Positions 11,568-21,660 of a stretch of 64,000 nt of DNA are shown here, one piece after another. The translations under genes and the position numbers were made by a program. Under the pieces are notes generated by a model. That model was not told where the DNA came from and did not search any database. It worked only from the letters and a program-made list of their open reading frames with translations. How positions within the stretch are numbered: the first letter of the stretch is position 1; each line of letters begins with the position of its first letter. Source of the stretch: Balanoglossus misakiensis (Eukaryota > Hemichordata); assembly GCA_040954595.2 (NCBI GenBank), contig CM082577.2:12710001-12774000 (forward strand). Direction: 5' to 3'.

Positions 11568-13321
11568 CTGACCTGCCCACCCCTCCTCCCCTACCTTCAG
11601 CTTTGCGTTATGAAGCCTGGGTTGATGAAATTTGCCCCAATGACCCAGACAAAGATTTTATTCTTGACGGGATCGAACATGGCTTTCAAATTGTCGACCC
11701 TGATTCTAATATCCGCCCTGCTGAGACTAATAATTATAAGTCTGCTACGGACTCTCCCTTTCGGTCTGCAGTGGAGAAACAAATTTTAGCCGAGTTGAGT
11801 GAAGGTCGTTATGAGGTCACATCTGACAAACCAACTATTGTTAGCGCATTGGGGGCCATTCCCAAACGAAACTCGCCAGATGTTAGGCTGATTCACGACT
11901 GCAGTCAACCGCCCAATTTTGCCGTCAACGACTATGCAACTAATGATTCGTTTTCCTTTCAAACCTTTGGGGAGGCCACCAAATTAATTAAGCCAGGGTC
12001 CTTTTTAGCTAAGGTAGATTTGAAGTCAGCATACAGGTCCGTCCGTATCCATCCCTCTAATTATAGTGCTACTGGGTTGAAATGGACATTTTCTAACATG
12101 CAAGAGGCTACTTATATGTTCGACACGAGGCTCCCATTTGGAGCCAAAAAGGCCCCCATCATTTTTCACCGCCTCACCCAAGCAGTGCGTAGGATGATGC
12201 GTCGCAAGGGTTATGATTGTTTAGTGGTCTACCTTGACGATTTCCTCATTGTTGCAGATACTTACCAGGAGTGCCAAATTGCCCTGAACACCCTTATTTC
12301 ATTGCTTCGTAAGTTAGGGTTTGCTATTGCTTGGGGTAAAGTTGAGGGTCCAACTCAACGGTTAGTATTTTTAGGTATTGAAATTGATACCCGCGCTTTT
12401 ACTGTTGCCTTGCCGCTGCCAAAGCTTCATGAGCTTTATTCATTGCTGCTTAGTTTTCGCACAAAAACGCGTGCATCCCGCCGCCAGCTGCAATCCCTTG
12501 CTGGGAAATTAAACTGGGCTTGTCAGGTCATTGTCGGAGGTAGGACTTTCCTCCGTCGCATCCTGGATTGCATTAATAATCTCCGCCAACCTTCACATAA
12601 AGTTATCCTTGGTAGGGAATTTAAGGCCGATCTTGATTGGTGGATTCGCTTTTTACCACATTTTAATGGCACTTGCAAGATTCTGAATACAGACCCTATA
12701 ACTGATGTGCATACAGATGCTAGCAACACCGCTGCCGGTGCTTACTTTAGGGGGGATTGGGTGTACACCAGGTGGGCTGACTGGCCGTCTACATCACACT
12801 TACATATTAATTATAAAGAGGTGCTGGCTGTTGCAGTGGCAGCACAAAGATGGGCACCTGTGTGGGCAAATCATAGAGTTGTAATTCACACGGACAGTAT
12901 GTCTGCTATGGGTATGCTTAATAAGGGGACATGTCGCCATCCATTCATGATGTCTGTGCTTCGTTCCCTATTTTGGCTTTCAGCTTCTTACAACTTCAGC
13001 ATTCAAGCAGTTTATGTTCCTGGTAAACTCAATCACATTCCTGATGCCATTTCCAGGTTGCACCAACCAGGTCAGTTCATGAGGTTGCATACACTGCTCC
13101 ACCCTTATGGAGAGCTCCACCCCACCTTCACCTTATCTAGCTTCCCACTTCACATGCCTTATACTGCTGCTGCCTTTCTTACTCATCAGATCCAGAGGTC
13201 AAACAGCTGGAGGAACATCTGGATAGGGAAGTGGCCACATATAGAGGAAGTGCCTTTGCAGAAAATACACAGCGCACATATTCTGTCCACTGGAAGTCAT
13301 ACATCTCCTTTTGTGTTATGA
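11456..13321 (+). CDS. Ngaro reverse transcriptase / RNase H
   Basis: A 621-residue frame; the first 40 or so residues overlap gag and the true start may be later. Reverse-transcriptase blocks run from about residue 110: GAIPKRNSPDVRLIHD, SFLAKVDLKSAYRSVRIHP, RLPFGAKKAPIIFHRL and the catalytic YLDDFLIVA near residue 258. The RNase H domain follows with its acidic residues visible in HTDAS (about 418), NYKEV (about 453), HTDSMSAMG (about 478) and IPDAISR (about 528). No methyltransferase domain follows, which fits Ngaro rather than DIRS1/PAT. Function: synthesis of element cDNA and degradation of the RNA strand. The end of the frame overlaps the recombinase frame by about 90 bp. Confidence 0.93.
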   Translation: MYLQPHLFRLQETPSQNQPPKLVRGGPKEREQATSRVTDLPTPPPLPSALRYEAWVDEICPNDPDKDFILDGIEHGFQIVDPDSNIRPAETNNYKSATDSPFRSAVEKQILAELSEGRYEVTSDKPTIVSALGAIPKRNSPDVRLIHDCSQPPNFAVNDYATNDSFSFQTFGEATKLIKPGSFLAKVDLKSAYRSVRIHPSNYSATGLKWTFSNMQEATYMFDTRLPFGAKKAPIIFHRLTQAVRRMMRRKGYDCLVVYLDDFLIVADTYQECQIALNTLISLLRKLGFAIAWGKVEGPTQRLVFLGIEIDTRAFTVALPLPKLHELYSLLLSFRTKTRASRRQLQSLAGKLNWACQVIVGGRTFLRRILDCINNLRQPSHKVILGREFKADLDWWIRFLPHFNGTCKILNTDPITDVHTDASNTAAGAYFRGDWVYTRWADWPSTSHLHINYKEVLAVAVAAQRWAPVWANHRVVIHTDSMSAMGMLNKGTCRHPFMMSVLRSLFWLSASYNFSIQAVYVPGKLNHIPDAISRLHQPGQFMRLHTLLHPYGELHPTFTLSSFPLHMPYTAAAFLTHQIQRSNSWRNIWIGKWPHIEEVPLQKIHSAHILSTGSHTSPFVL

Positions 13322-14196
13322 TGGGTTATCCCCCTTTGCCAGCCAGTAGTGACCTGGTTTGTCGTTACACAGCCTACTTAGCTCGCCGTCTAAAGTTCAA
13401 CTCAGTGAAGCAGTATTTAAATATTATTCGTATTTTACACTTAGAGCATGGCTTCCCCAATCCACTCCAAGACAATTGGCTGCTGACTATGCTGTTAAAG
13501 GGCATAGCCAAAGTTAAGGGAACTACAGTTGCCAGGAAGCTGCCTCTCACCCCCACATTGTTATTGGGCATTCACAGTCAGTTATGTTTTTCATCAGCCT
13601 TTGATTCTGTCTTTTGGGCAGCCTGCCTTGTGGGTTTCTTTGGGTTGCTGCGCAAGTCCAATTTCTTAGTTCCTTCAGGCTCTAAGTTTGACCCAGGCAA
13701 ACATCTAACTAGGGCTTCCTTCCAGGTGCATGCATGGGGTCTCACCATCATTATTCAATGGACCAAGACACTGCAAACCCGGGATCATGTCCTTGAGGTT
13801 CCTCTCCCTTGGATTCGTAATCACCCATTGTGTCCTGTTTCTGCAATCCTTAGGGCATTTCAGCATTCCAAGGGGGCACCCCCTACAGGCCCAGCCTTTG
13901 TCATCCCTGCAGGTAACGGTAGCTTCCGCCCGCTCACTGCCCCACAGTTCACCTCCAAGCTCCGCACCCATCTTAGTCGCCTAGGGGTGCAGGTCAGTGA
14001 ATATTCTTCACACAGTCTCCGTCGGGGAGGGGCATCCTGGGCAATACAGTGTGGGGTTCCCAGTGATATAATTAAGCTGATGGGGGATTGGAGGAGTGAC
14101 GCATACCTTCGTTACTTGGTCCTCCCCCTCCCTTTCAAAGTTAACTCTGTTAAGCTTTGTGCCAATCAGCTTCCTTTTTCTACTTCTACATTGTAA
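13231..14196 (+). CDS. Ngaro tyrosine recombinase
   Basis: A 321-residue frame in a different frame from RT, overlapping its end. It opens with a SAM-like core-binding segment (FAENTQRTYSVHWKSYISFC, then LVCRYTAYLARRL). The catalytic domain shows the conserved residues of the family: Arg in GLLRKSNF (about residue 140), the H-x-x-R box in HSLRRGGASWA (about 260), and the presumptive nucleophile Tyr in GDWRSDAYLRYL (about 290). Role: integration of circular element DNA by site-recombination chemistry without target duplication. The frame could begin further upstream in the same frame (EVKQLEEHLDREVATYRG is encoded there), so expression may depend on frameshifting or internal initiation. Confidence 0.9.
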   Translation: MATYRGSAFAENTQRTYSVHWKSYISFCVMMGYPPLPASSDLVCRYTAYLARRLKFNSVKQYLNIIRILHLEHGFPNPLQDNWLLTMLLKGIAKVKGTTVARKLPLTPTLLLGIHSQLCFSSAFDSVFWAACLVGFFGLLRKSNFLVPSGSKFDPGKHLTRASFQVHAWGLTIIIQWTKTLQTRDHVLEVPLPWIRNHPLCPVSAILRAFQHSKGAPPTGPAFVIPAGNGSFRPLTAPQFTSKLRTHLSRLGVQVSEYSSHSLRRGGASWAIQCGVPSDIIKLMGDWRSDAYLRYLVLPLPFKVNSVKLCANQLPFSTSTL

Positions 14197-14235
14197 GCAA
14201 GTTTTCTACGTCTAGCACTACTATATTGGGTTTTT

Positions 14236-14373
14236 GGGAGAATTTTGTAGTAAACACAGACAGACTTCAACTGTCAATTAGTATGTGTTTTTAGTAGAAA
14301 TAAAGTTTCCCCCAAAGTTGTGCCCAATTTGTGTGTCCCAGTGTGGTTTGTGTGTGGGAGCCAGTGTGCCTTA
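14236..14373 (+). repeat. Ngaro split direct repeat B1
   Basis: GGGAGAATTTTGTAGTAAAC through GAGCCAGTGTGCCTTA, directly abutting A2; repeated at 14673-14810. Contains AATAAA at about 14299, a plausible polyadenylation signal for element RNA. Confidence 0.9.
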
Positions 14374-14535
14374 AGGAGTAGCTCTAAGTGAGCGCTGTTT
14401 AAGGCGCGGTGGGTGTCCGTGTGCCAGCCAATCATATGCTGTCTCAAGCCCGCCGGAGGGAAAGTTTCCCGGGCTTTGGTCATTGCCACTTTTGCATTCG
14501 GAGGAGCAGCAGGCTGGACACGGGACGCTATTGAC
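14374..14535 (+). repeat. Ngaro split direct repeat A2
   Basis: Internal copy of A1, ending GACGCTATTGA. It is immediately preceded by B1 and separated from B2 by about 138 bp of unique sequence. Confidence 0.9.
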
Positions 14536-14672
14536 CCACCCTCCCACCACACATTCCAGGGAATTTCTTCCTTTCTTAAGTCCTTGTTACTTTATTACTT
14601 TATATTTATTGTATTTATTAAAAGCATTGTTTGTATGCTTTGCATTGTTCCTTTGATAGTGTAGATTTCAGG

Positions 14673-14810
14673 GGGAGAATTTTGTAGTAAACACAGACAG
14701 ACTTCAACTGTCAATTAGTATGTGTTTTTAGTAGAAATAAAGTTTCCCCCAAAGTTGTGCCCAATTTGTGTGTCCCAGTGTGGTTTGTGTGTGGGAGCCA
14801 GTGTGCCTTA
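14673..14810 (+). repeat. Ngaro split direct repeat B2
   Basis: Terminal copy of B1, ending GTGTGCCTTA; marks the right end of the element. It again contains AATAAA. Confidence 0.9.
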
Positions 14811-15989
14811 ACTTTCATTTGACCTACGGCTGGCCGTTTGATGTGTCTGGCCGATCACTTTCTTTGAACTGTTTACGTGGGATATTTTCGAGTTTTGGGA
14901 CACCGGACATTCAGTTGTGCACAGATTGGTACCAAGTTCGTTTTCTGTGATATTTTTGGCTCGCTTGACAGTCTATTCGGAAGCAATCGTAAATTTTGTA
15001 ATGATCTATGTACTGGCCGCGGGGCTATGCGCACACGCCGACGGTGCGTAGGTGCATGGACGCCGCCGAGCGTGAAAAGCCTTACCGTAGGCCAACATAC
15101 CGTTGCAGCTTTTCGATTCGTTCTATTACAGCGCAGTTTTTTCCTCAAATATGTACAGTGTTTAATAAAATCTCATACCAAACCGCAAATAAACGAAAAC
15201 CAAAAGATTATTTTTTTATTTTACGCACAATGAGTACAAGAAATACAATGTATGTTGGTAAATATGTGGTTAGTTACGCAAGTCAAACGGCGCGCGTCCT
15301 TTACTTGCACACAAAATATCCTCTGTAAGTGCTTGAAAGAAAATTGAACTGCCTCTGGAATGGTACCGAAGCGAGCGGAATGTCGTTGGTCTTTTTTAGG
15401 AACTTGTTGATTGTAATAGGGTTAATCTAAAATTTGGTATTTACAGTAAGTTGCAATCGCCACGGCCTTCACATACGGATAGGGATGTGTTAGGCGGCTA
15501 TGAGATAGTATAGTTTCTAAATACGATGAAATCGATAAAATAAAAGGGGCGCTTTGGGGCTCCCACGCAATTTCATGCACATTACATATTAGTCTTTCAA
15601 AATATACAAATAACAAAGCTGTGCGCTCGCTGTTTAGTCTGCCTGCTGACTTCAAACTACGTCGCTCGAGTACGATCGTTGGCAACAGTACGCCATGATG
15701 CCAGCTGACATACGGAGTTAAAAAACACCAAAAAATTACGACTCGGAACAAAGTCGATAGTACTTTCCTCATAGAACGATGCAAAGACACATGAACTTAT
15801 AACAATTGGATTGGTTTTATGTTCAAACGGAGTTTCATTTATATAACATACGAAAACATAAGTCGATTTCGCACAGAAAGCTACACGCGTGACACTGCTT
15901 GGTCGGCCATGTTTTGCTCATGAACAGCCGGTTAAACCGGAAGTGACGTCGTGACCCACGCCACCTGGGGTGATATGGTTCATCACAGA
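14811..15989. other. No gene recognised
   Basis: Only short open frames on both strands without supporting motifs. Confidence 0.4.
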
Positions 15990-16160
15990 CAGTCTTTGAG
16001 TTCATGGTTACGTTCGGCGACTTTCACGGCTGCCAGAAAGCAGATTTAGATGATACTTTTACAGCACAAAATCACACACCTATAAAACAGTGGCTATTGT
16101 CTAATGATGACAGGATGATGTGGTTCTCATGTTTATGTTCGGCGACTTTCACGGCTGCCA
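15990..16160 (+). repeat. Short local tandem duplication
   Basis: TTCGGCGACTTTCACGGCTG occurs at about 16013 and 16138, with related flanks. The segment ACTTTTACAGCACAAAATCA at about 16056 also resembles the left flank of the Ngaro element near 9820, indicating an older dispersed repeat into which Ngaro inserted or which neighbours it. Confidence 0.5.
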
Positions 16161-16227
16161 GGAAGCAAATTTACATGATCTCCGAACGATACATCGGACT
16201 GTTGATAAACTAAGAAACATTTGGGTT

Positions 16228-18822
16228 GACCAGTAGAACAAACCTCATGATTTGGCGACTTGCGTATGCGCAACTACTTCAGTGTTTAGCTCCAACGCGC
16301 ATGTGCGATATGTAGTGATTTCCGGAAGCTGAACAAAGGTCACGTCATCTGACCCAGGTTATGGAACATCACGTGGCAGTCGACGGTCTAGTGTCTGTTG
16401 CGTGGATAATCGACCCAGTCTTTCCCGGGCAGGATAATGAAGCAACCATTTTCATGATAATTTGAATTGGCCGTATTGTGTTTAGAACATTCATTGATTG
16501 TGTTTTTTGTATTATCTGGAAGAAATGGAGAGCCATTGAAAGGAAATGCCGGTGTGTACATACACTGTGTTCGCGGAACTTTGACATGCTGTTATACGAA
16601 CACCATACCGTCACTATCAAGACTTTCTAGAATACACCGTGTTTTTTTAACGATTTAAATCGGTTGAATAGCGTTACACACAGATTTCGCCATAGTTATA
16701 GCCTGAAATACCTGGGTGTACGTTGATAAACAAAGCATGTGATCAGATAATTACCATGACCATGTCAGCATCGTCCAGTGAGCAAAGTTGTTTGTCCGCA
16801 TCATCAGATAGTAGTATTTGAACATAATAACGTTGTTGACGCTGTTTACATATTTATATTTATACCTTATTATTTACTGTATGTGTGTCATGCGCATTAA
16901 CAATGTCTTTAAACTTTTCACCTTCAGTCAAATGAAAAGACACCAGACAGGAATAGTGAAGTGGGGAATAAGAAGACTTACGGCAAGTAGAAGTTAAATA
17001 TTAAAGTTAAAGAATATTTAGTGAACAAGCGACACCGTCTAAATTATGCAAACAAACACAGAAGAGGGCTAAAGAAAGGGGCGAGTTTTGATTTTTTTTA
17101 GGGTAGTAGGGTAGTAGGTGTGTTCTTTTGTTTATTAAGTTAGATAATGACAACCATTATTTTTGTTCAACATTGTTTTTGATACATTTGTGTATAAATG
17201 TATGTGTATAAATATAAATATAAAATATTTTAAAATATGATTTTTGACTAACACCGCACAACTGACGATGATATCCAATTTACTCAATTCCCAGGTTTCC
17301 CAGTATCATGTGTGCACCCGAGAGGATATTTTGGTTTACATCAGAAGTGAGAAGATTAATCTAGTCTACGGCAGCCAAAAAGCCATCGAAGATCCTTAAA
17401 ATGGTCAGATAATTAAATATGTGGGAACAGTGGAGACCATCGACAGAGACGGCAATCTTGTGATGCCACTTGAGCCAACTCCAAACGACAAGGAACCAGC
17501 ACAGAGTGTAACACATGCAGCCATGTTTTCTCCAAGAACCTTGGAGGCTGAATTTACAGGACAGTAGAGTAATGAACATGTTTCCATAGTTGTTCTTTTA
17601 GTTATAGAGTCAGAGGACTTAGTTTATTCTTATTTATTTATGTTTGATAATGAATATTTGTTGTTGTCAGTGTTTTCAAGTTCACACCAGATAGATGGGT
17701 GCTACCAATTTTACACGGGATAGCTTGTTACTAAATTTACACTTTCTCTTATAAATAAATTTTCTAATTGATTCAGAAATTGATATTATACAGTAACATT
17801 TACATTAGTAGAATTAATGATGGGGGATGGGGGCTGGTCAAAAATGAATCAAGAGACCATATTTTTATTAAAAGTTGAAATATTTATTCATGTTTATACA
17901 AACATATATACATGCATATATTTATTTGTTTGTTTGTTGCCAGGTTTTAAGAAATAAAGATTTAAATATATTCATTTCTGTACATCACGTGTTTGTGTAA
18001 TTTATTGAGAACAATGGAATTCAGAAAGGGCTTCATAGTCTCTGTGTAATGTAGATAAATAGCAACTGAACCACACATTAAAAACATGAAATGAAACTAG
18101 AAATGCAGTTGACAGAAGGCGACCATCATAGTACTGTTATAAATCGTGACATCTCACTAGGACCACGTGTAGTTGGACCTGTTGGGGAAGAAAGAGGTAC
18201 GGTTCAGAAAGCAGAGTCACCCACCCGATCCTTTCAAAACATTGGAAAACAGGTTCAATTGAAATAGGTACATGCATGAACCTATACCCGTACACGTGAA
18301 AACGCGCTTTGACAAATCTAGCACACCGGAAATGAGCAAACCATTCGCAAAAACAATCCCCCATTGTCCACCATTAGATAATCTGCTGTTTGAAGACATT
18401 GTTTCGTTCAACACTGTATAGGGAACATGAAACAACAGGTCAATTGACTTAAACTAGGTATAGAAGGTTCAGATCGATGGTTTTTAAACTGGTACGTTCT
18501 ATTGCTTGTTATGTTGATTCGAAGCATGGCGGGCAAATGGTCACACGGATTTTCATGAAATTCGACTGAATTGTTTAACTTACCGTGTTCACACGACGCC
18601 ATGCTGGAAGGGAGGATGTGAAGTACAAGTTCAAACCGAAAATACCCGAAAGTCAATGTATATAACGGCAATAACAGGCCGATAACATCAGAAAGCGAAC
18701 TTCGACAAATACTTCCACATTTCCATGCCGGGGACGTCACTATATGCAAATACAGGGTCTGAGCGTGCGCAGACATATTGTAGGCAGTCGCTAAATTAGG
18801 AGGTTTGTTCTACTGTTGACGT
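16228..18822. mobile_element. Possible 2.6-kb interval bounded by inverted repeats
   Basis: CAGTAGAACAAACCTC at about 16232 followed by ATGATTTGGCGACT recurs inverted at about 18790-18822 (GGTTTGTTCTACTG with AGTCGCTAAATTAG). Arms of about 40 bp with mismatches; the interior has no transposase. Could be a decayed DNA transposon or two solo repeats in opposite orientation. Confidence 0.3.
17281..17568 (+). pseudogene. Unrecognised coding remnant
   Basis: The plus strand encodes a protein-like tail, VGTVETIDRDGNLVMPLEPT followed by NDKEPAQSV and FSPRTLEAEFTGQ, ending at TAG near 17566. Upstream, LVYGSQKAIEDP is in register but interrupted by a TAA. The composition is protein-like, but I do not recognise the family and no splice context is convincing. 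Minus-strand frames here are shadows. Confidence 0.3.
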
Positions 18823-19010
18823 TATGCTGTACATGTTTTTCACGTTCTTACCAAGGGCATAGAGTAGTTCAGTAGCAAAACTGAAAAAATAGTGTCAAGG
18901 ACACTGTGGTCCCATTTGAGGATTACGCAGAAATAGGGATAGGCCTACACCAGAATAAAAATTACAGATGACATTGCAAGCAGATATGATCTAATCATAT
19001 AGTAATAAAA

Positions 19011-19970
19011 AAAATGGCGTGTTGCAAACGACGAGAGTTGTTTAGCGTGTCGAATGCTGCTCTACGAAGCTCGTAGTTACCTTCTGACCGGGACATTTAT
19101 GCTTGAACGGACTGGGTTCCCCCCCACTTCAGGTCGGTATATTCCTTGAAGCAGAGACGTGAATTGCTAGTTCCGCGGGTTGCAGTGTATCCCGTCTGTT
19201 GAACTTTCTTTTAGACAATCGACGTATTGCGAAGAGAGACTATTGAGATGAGAATTAGCGGTGTAGGATATAGAGACGACGTACCAAACTGCCGTGTTGT
19301 ATTCTGAATTTGTGTTGTTGAAATCAATACGTCGGAAGAGTTTGAACCGCACTGCTGTGTGGACTGATAGTTTTGTGGCAAATTCGGGCGTGCGAGGCCG
19401 CCGCTAACCTTTCAGCGATCACCCGGCCGCTTGAGAACTTTCTCGACCTACGCATGAACTTGTTTGAGGCAGCAAAATATATGAACTCAGCGTGACAGGC
19501 TACATTTTTTGAAAAATAACGTCGGCGCGTCATCGCGCCCAGCGGATTTTTTTTCTTCAGATCTGGCTTTTTTAACGTTTGTTTGGCGTTCATGATTAGT
19601 ATAAATCCATGTTCTTGTTCCGCTATTTCCATTCCGAAAACCCCAAAATTTTAAACGTGTACACTTTGACTAGAAAAGGCCTCAGACACCTTCATATGCT
19701 GTCCGGCAGCCGGGGTGGGATATCCGACCGCGGTGCAGCTCAAAGTGGCGCGGAGCTGGTCATGTTTGGAGCAGTGCAGCCGGCCGGTGGATCGACGTCT
19801 TAGCCTACACTTTCATACCCGCCGGCGTGCGGCAATCGGCAAGAACCCATCGGGAGGAACCCAGTCCGTTCAAGCGTAAATGTCCCAGTCAGAAGGTAAC
19901 TACGAGCTTCGTAGAGCAGCATTCGACACGCTAAACAACTCTCTTCGTTTGCAACACGCCATTTTTTTTC
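19011..19970. mobile_element. DNA element with about 120-bp terminal inverted repeats
   Basis: The left end AAAAAAAATGGCGTGTTGCA through ACTGGGTTCC (19011-19122) is repeated as its reverse complement at about 19855-19970, with only scattered mismatches. The interior of about 730 bp contains no transposase. The long, well-preserved arms suggest a non-autonomous terminal-inverted-repeat transposon. Target duplications are not evident. Confidence 0.75.
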
Positions 19971-20441
19971 CAAGTCCACGTTTTGTCGGACAAACGATTT
20001 CTGACGGTTCGACAGACGGTGGGTATAGACACGTCTGCTTGCGAAAATTCCGCCAATTTTTGTTGAATTTCTTCGTATGAAATCGAAGGAGTTTGTCGTT
20101 TTAAATACTCGATATATTGCTCTTCATCATTAGGAAGTCTCCTTGGTTGTCAGTGCAAAACATCCTCATAAAAGGTTCAGAGTAGACTACAGACAATCTC
20201 ACAGTGGGATTTCGCACGTTTGAAACGGTAACTTTGTTGCAAAATAAACAAAGTGCGGTATTCAGTTTCATGAACTTAGACGTTTTTTCTTATCATGGGA
20301 GACGTTTTTTGTAACACTCGAACACAAAGAATTTCCAAGGTATTTTGAAAACGGTAGTAAGGTCACCTTGGAATCAACGAGACTGCTCAAGTGAACTCAG
20401 TCAGCCGATGGTTGACATAGTGGTCGTGTCCCTGATTTGAC

Positions 20442-20999
20442 CTCTCAGAACTAGTCTGACAGAACGAGTACACTACCACACTGATATATGGTCTTGTTTG
20501 TGTCCACCACGTTTCCTCACGTGCCCATTATTGTTCTAACCTCTTATTTTCAATAACACATATTCATTGATTTCAAACTCAAGTATAGATTCACCGCAAT
20601 TCTTAGTTGTTTTAAACGTTGGCGACAAATGGTACATGAAAAAAGTTTTGACAAATGTGTTTTGGTATAAAGCCCTCCCTTTACTTTTTTAATTAAAGCC
20701 TCAATAGCTGCGTCTTTTACCTCTCAGAACTAGTCTGACAGAACGAGTACACTACCACACTGATATATGGTCTTGTTTGTGTCCACCACGTTTCCTCACG
20801 TGCCCATTATTGTTCTAACCTCTTATTTTCAATAACACATATTCATTGATTTCAAACTCAAGTATAGATTCACCGCAATTCTTAGTTGTTTTAAACGTTG
20901 GCGACAAATGGTACATGAAAAAAGTTTTGACAAATGTGTTTTGGTATAAAGCCCTCCCTTTACTTTTTTAATTAAAGCCTCAATAGCTGCGTCTTTTAC
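20442..20999 (+). repeat. 279-bp perfect tandem duplication
   Basis: The block beginning CTCTCAGAACTAGTCTGACA occurs at 20442-20720 and again at 20721-20999 without visible differences. It is non-coding. Either a very recent duplication or an assembly duplication. Confidence 0.9.
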
Positions 21000-21327
21000 C
21001 ACAGTTTCAATCGATAAAATACTTCAACCTTATCGTTAGTCAACAAATGACAATGCTTTGACTTCGTGGGAATTTTAATACATATTTTCTTATTATTTAT
21101 ACAACGATAAATGTGTACTCTTATAATGGGTAGATAAACAAGCGCGGCACCCAATTATTATTTAACTTGCGAATTTTAAGTGTACAGCGACAGACAAAGG
21201 CTGATAAAAATGTTTGTGTTCACCCACCAGTCAACTCCATTTAAAAAACAATGTAAATTCACAAGTGAAATAATGGAAAACACTGTGAAAAATATTCTGC
21301 TAAATGAGATTTGCTATTGTGGCTTTA

Positions 21328-21655
21328 CAGGGACAAAGTTTCTCTCTTGTTGGCCTTTTCCATTAATTATATTTGATACAAGACACTGTTTATATTATTC
21401 AATCAACTTTCGACCACACACAACTTCCATCCCACTTGCAGACACGAGAGTGTAAAACTCACCAAAATGAATAATCGGTGTTTACCATTTATTCATTTTG
21501 GCGAGATTTTCACTCTTTTGTCTACGGGAGGGTCGGAAGGTGTGTGTTGTTGAACGTTCATTCACTATATATCCACAAGTAGAATAACATAAACAGTGTC
21601 TTGTATAAAAAATATTGGAAAAAGGGTAGCGAGAGAGAGATTTTATCCCTTTAAG
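21328..21655. mobile_element. MITE family copy B (TTAAAGGGA termini)
   Basis: Diverged sibling of the element at 2603-2850: TTTGATACAAGACACTG near 21369 opposes CAGTGTCTTGTATAAAA near 21595, and the right end closes with TCCCTTTAA. Shares GTGTGTTGTTGAACGTT with copy A. It ends just 6 bp beyond the stop codon side of the P450 gene, i.e. in its 3' flank. Confidence 0.65.
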
Positions 21656-21660
21656 TATCC

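Larger units (their letters stand above)
9915..14810 (+). mobile_element. Ngaro-type (DIRS-order) tyrosine-recombinase retrotransposon, apparently complete
   Basis: The element has the order A1 - gag - RT/RNase H - tyrosine recombinase - B1 - A2 - B2, with A1 (about 9916-10076) identical over nearly its whole length to A2, and B1 to B2. Such split direct repeats are the known diagnostic of Ngaro-group YR retrotransposons, which replicate through a circular intermediate integrated by a tyrosine recombinase instead of an integrase. All three reading frames are open, there is no inverted-repeat DIRS-1 terminus and no target-site duplication is visible, as expected for the mechanism. The intact ORFs and near-identical repeats indicate a young insertion. 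The exact outer boundaries are uncertain by a few bases around the TAAGG/CCTTAA junctions. Confidence 0.92.

Noticed and set aside
17361-17587. Minus-strand frames of 60-72 codons
   Set aside because: They are shadows of the more protein-like plus-strand remnant.
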